A stretch of DNA of 64,000 nt. It comes from Streptomyces sp. HmicA12. GTDB taxonomy: Bacteria > Actinomycetota > Actinomycetes > Streptomycetales > Streptomycetaceae. Within the stretch, counting starts at the first letter, position 1; each line of letters opens with the position of its first letter. The notes beneath the pieces were generated by a model, which was given only the letters and a program-made list of their open reading frames with translations, was not told where the DNA came from and ran no database searches. A program made the position numbers and the translations under genes. The stretch lies in assembly GCF_000373565.1 (NCBI RefSeq), contig NZ_KB891807.1, positions 82,186 to 146,185 of the forward strand, given 5' to 3'. This document shows positions 62,287-64,000 of this stretch, piece by piece.

Positions 62287-64000
62287 ATGGACACCGACGG
62301 CACGCAGGGCACGGGCGGCACGCACGGCTCCGCGGCGGAGCGGGAGCGCGCCGCCGGCGCCGCCGTGCCACACCCGGCCCGCCCGGTCACGCCGCCGCCC
62401 CGGCCCGCGCACGCGCCCGGCGTGCGCGACGAAGGCGCGGCGGGTTCGGAGTTCCTGGCCTGGCTGCGCACGCCGCGGCCGGCCGCCGCGCCGGGCGTGT
62501 GGCGGTTCGGGCACCGGCCCCGCCCCGACGTGGAGCCGGAGGTGACGCCGACCCGCCAGCTGCTGAGCGGCGCCGTCATCGCGTTCCTGGTCGGCTGGCT
62601 GGTGTGGTCGCTGCTGTGGAACGGCTACCTGGGCGGCTGGTGGCTGCTCCCGCTGTACGCGATGGTCCCGGACTCCTGGGCGTCCCCGCACTCCTTCATG
62701 TCCGTGGTCGTCGTCTACCTCTACTACGGCGTGTTCGCCGTCGGGATCATGGTCGGCGTCGGGCGGCTCGGCCGCTGGGGCGAGATCTGGCGGCGCTTCG
62801 GCTATCCGGCGTGGCGCAAGGCCGCGGCCCCGGTGCAGGCCGCCCGGCCCGTCGCGCCCGAGACCGACCCCGTGCAGTGGCCCACGCTGCGCGAGGCCGG
62901 CGCCGCCGAGGCCGCCGACCGGCTCGGGGCCGACGCCCGCGCGGGCCTGATGCGCGACGTCGACCACGCCCGCATCGCCCGCGCCTGGCAGGGCGTGAAG
63001 CGCGGTCGGCACTCGCTCGCCGCGTTCTCCGCCGCCGTCGTCAAGGACGGCGCCGCCGCCTGCCCGCACCCCTCCGGCATCCGTGACCTGCCGTCCCGCG
63101 CGGCCCGCCACGACCTGGGCACCGCGCAGGTCAGGCTCGGCGCGGCCGCCGACGACGAGCGCAATCCGTACGCGTACCGCGGCGTCGGGCTCGGCATCGG
63201 CCCCGATCTGCTCGGCACGTCCCTGCTCGCGGTCGGGCCGCCCGGCGCCGGCAAGACCAGCGCCGTCGTCTGGCCGCTCGCCGAGTCGCTGTGCCTCGGC
63301 GCGCTCGCCGGGCGGGCCGCCGTGGTCGTCGTCGGGGCGGCCGGTGCCGGGCTCGGCTCGCAGGACGCGTACGACGTCGTGGTCGGCGTCGGGCAGGCCG
63401 ACTCCGTCTACGACCTCGACCTCTACGGCGGCAGCACGGACCCGGACGAGGCCGCGGCCGTGCTCGCCGAAGCCCTCGTCGGCGACCTCGCCGACCCGCA
63501 CCCGAGCGGCGACAGCCGCCGCTCGACGACGGTCCTGGCCCAGCTCCTGGGCCCGTACCACGCGGTGCACGCCCGCTTCCCCTCCGTCCCCGAGCTGCGG
63601 CAGCTGCTCGACGGGACACCCACCGCCCTCGGCGCGCTGCGCAAGGCGCTCACCGAGGCCGGGCACGACGCGATGCTGCGCGAACTCGACGCCCGCGAGC
63701 GGCAGTTGGGGCACCCGGGCGACGTGGGCACGGTGCTCGCCGACCGGATCGCGCTGCTCGACCGGCCCGCCTTCGCGTCGTTCTTCGACACGTCGGGCCG
63801 GACCCGGCCGTTCTCGCTGAGAGCGCTCGACCACCCCGTCCGGGTCCGGATCGACCTGCCGGAGCGCGGGCATGCCGACGCCTCCCGGATCCTGGCCCGG
63901 CTCGTCCTCGCCCAGTTCACGGCGAGCGTCGCGGTGCGCGAGGACCGGTCCCTGTTCGCCTGCCTCGTCCTCGACGACGCCACCGGAGTCGTGACGCCCC
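62287..64000 (+). CDS. Membrane-anchored P-loop ATPase, 3' end outside the window
   Basis: ATG 62287 opens a frame that runs past the window edge (571 codons seen). The N-terminus is Gly/Thr/Arg/Pro-rich, with an acidic-aromatic EFLAWLRTPRP segment. Two membrane helices lie near residues 97-115 and 140-157. The cytoplasmic ATPase begins at about residue 300, with Walker A GPPGAGKTSAVVWPLAE at about 317 and VVVVGAAGAG nearby. Later HPVRVRIDLPERGHAD and a FACLVLDDATG block look like FtsK/TraG-type ATPase strands (Walker B LVLDDA). It may belong to a DNA- or protein-translocating family; substrate unknown. Confidence 0.75.
   Translation, partial: MDTDGTQGTGGTHGSAAERERAAGAAVPHPARPVTPPPRPAHAPGVRDEGAAGSEFLAWLRTPRPAAAPGVWRFGHRPRPDVEPEVTPTRQLLSGAVIAFLVGWLVWSLLWNGYLGGWWLLPLYAMVPDSWASPHSFMSVVVVYLYYGVFAVGIMVGVGRLGRWGEIWRRFGYPAWRKAAAPVQAARPVAPETDPVQWPTLREAGAAEAADRLGADARAGLMRDVDHARIARAWQGVKRGRHSLAAFSAAVVKDGAAACPHPSGIRDLPSRAARHDLGTAQVRLGAAADDERNPYAYRGVGLGIGPDLLGTSLLAVGPPGAGKTSAVVWPLAESLCLGALAGRAAVVVVGAAGAGLGSQDAYDVVVGVGQADSVYDLDLYGGSTDPDEAAAVLAEALVGDLADPHPSGDSRRSTTVLAQLLGPYHAVHARFPSVPELRQLLDGTPTALGALRKALTEAGHDAMLRELDARERQLGHPGDVGTVLADRIALLDRPAFASFFDTSGRTRPFSLRALDHPVRVRIDLPERGHADASRILARLVLAQFTASVAVREDRSLFACLVLDDATGVVTP

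Noticed and set aside
62221-63873. 550-codon minus-strand frame at the right edge
   Set aside because: The plus-strand frame has a Walker A motif and membrane helices and remains open to the edge.

Overview
The window is a high-GC (about 70%) actinobacterial chromosome segment, almost certainly Streptomyces. The evidence is a WhiG sporulation sigma factor, four tandem type I signal peptidases, an LAETG sortase substrate, a chitinase behind a DasR-like operator, abundant GTG starts, several apparently leaderless promoters, and a gene order that I recall from the core chromosomes of other streptomycetes (no search was run). No rRNA, tRNA, CRISPR array, complete insertion sequence or prophage was seen.

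Left part (1-21000) is mostly housekeeping. A partial gene runs off the left edge. Then come a short, eukaryote/archaeal-type prolyl-tRNA synthetase and a SprT-like metalloprotein, followed by the rpsP-khpA-rimM-trmD-rplS translation cluster, which is interrupted by a 163-bp MITE-like element. Next are sipW-sipX-sipY-sipZ, a NUDIX hydrolase, DUF2469, yraN, comM, dprA and whiG, then a TetR regulator and a secreted M23-type protein. The block ends with rpsB, tsf, pyrH, frr and cdsA.

Middle part (21000-33100) begins with a small pocket of poorly conserved genes, including a frameshifted DUF6578-type gene, and then rlmN. A TPP riboswitch follows, with a terminator, in front of the thiamine ABC transporter thiB-thiP-thiQ. 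After it come a cell-wall sorted LAETG protein, a LOG-family protein, a VOC protein and a two-gene FtsX-type ABC exporter.

Right part (33100-64000) is dominated by polyamine/GABA catabolism. It holds a class III aminotransferase with a divergent Lrp/AsnC regulator and aldehyde dehydrogenase, and an unlinked PotD-like lipoprotein. An aldehyde dehydrogenase-potD-potA-potB-potC-FAD oxidoreductase operon and gabT complete it. Together these can import putrescine/spermidine, deaminate them, oxidise the aldehydes to GABA, and pass GABA to succinate semialdehyde. Interspersed are a large RING plus TerD-like protein, two PAP2-type membrane proteins, an HXXEE protein, a serine hydrolase, a HxlR regulator with a divergent F420-reductase-like gene, a GDPD, a probable aminodeoxyfutalosine deaminase (menaquinone), DUF4190, NADAR and a GH18 chitinase. 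The right edge cuts a membrane-anchored P-loop ATPase.

Intergenic DNA carries several long palindromes: a 62-bp dyad in the lrp/aldehyde dehydrogenase divergent region, inverted repeats upstream of the pot operon and gabT, and a clustered family of repeats at convergent gene ends. No wholly new system can be claimed from sequence alone. The RING-TerD protein, the second-type ProRS, the MITE-like element and the polyamine operator candidates are the strongest leads.
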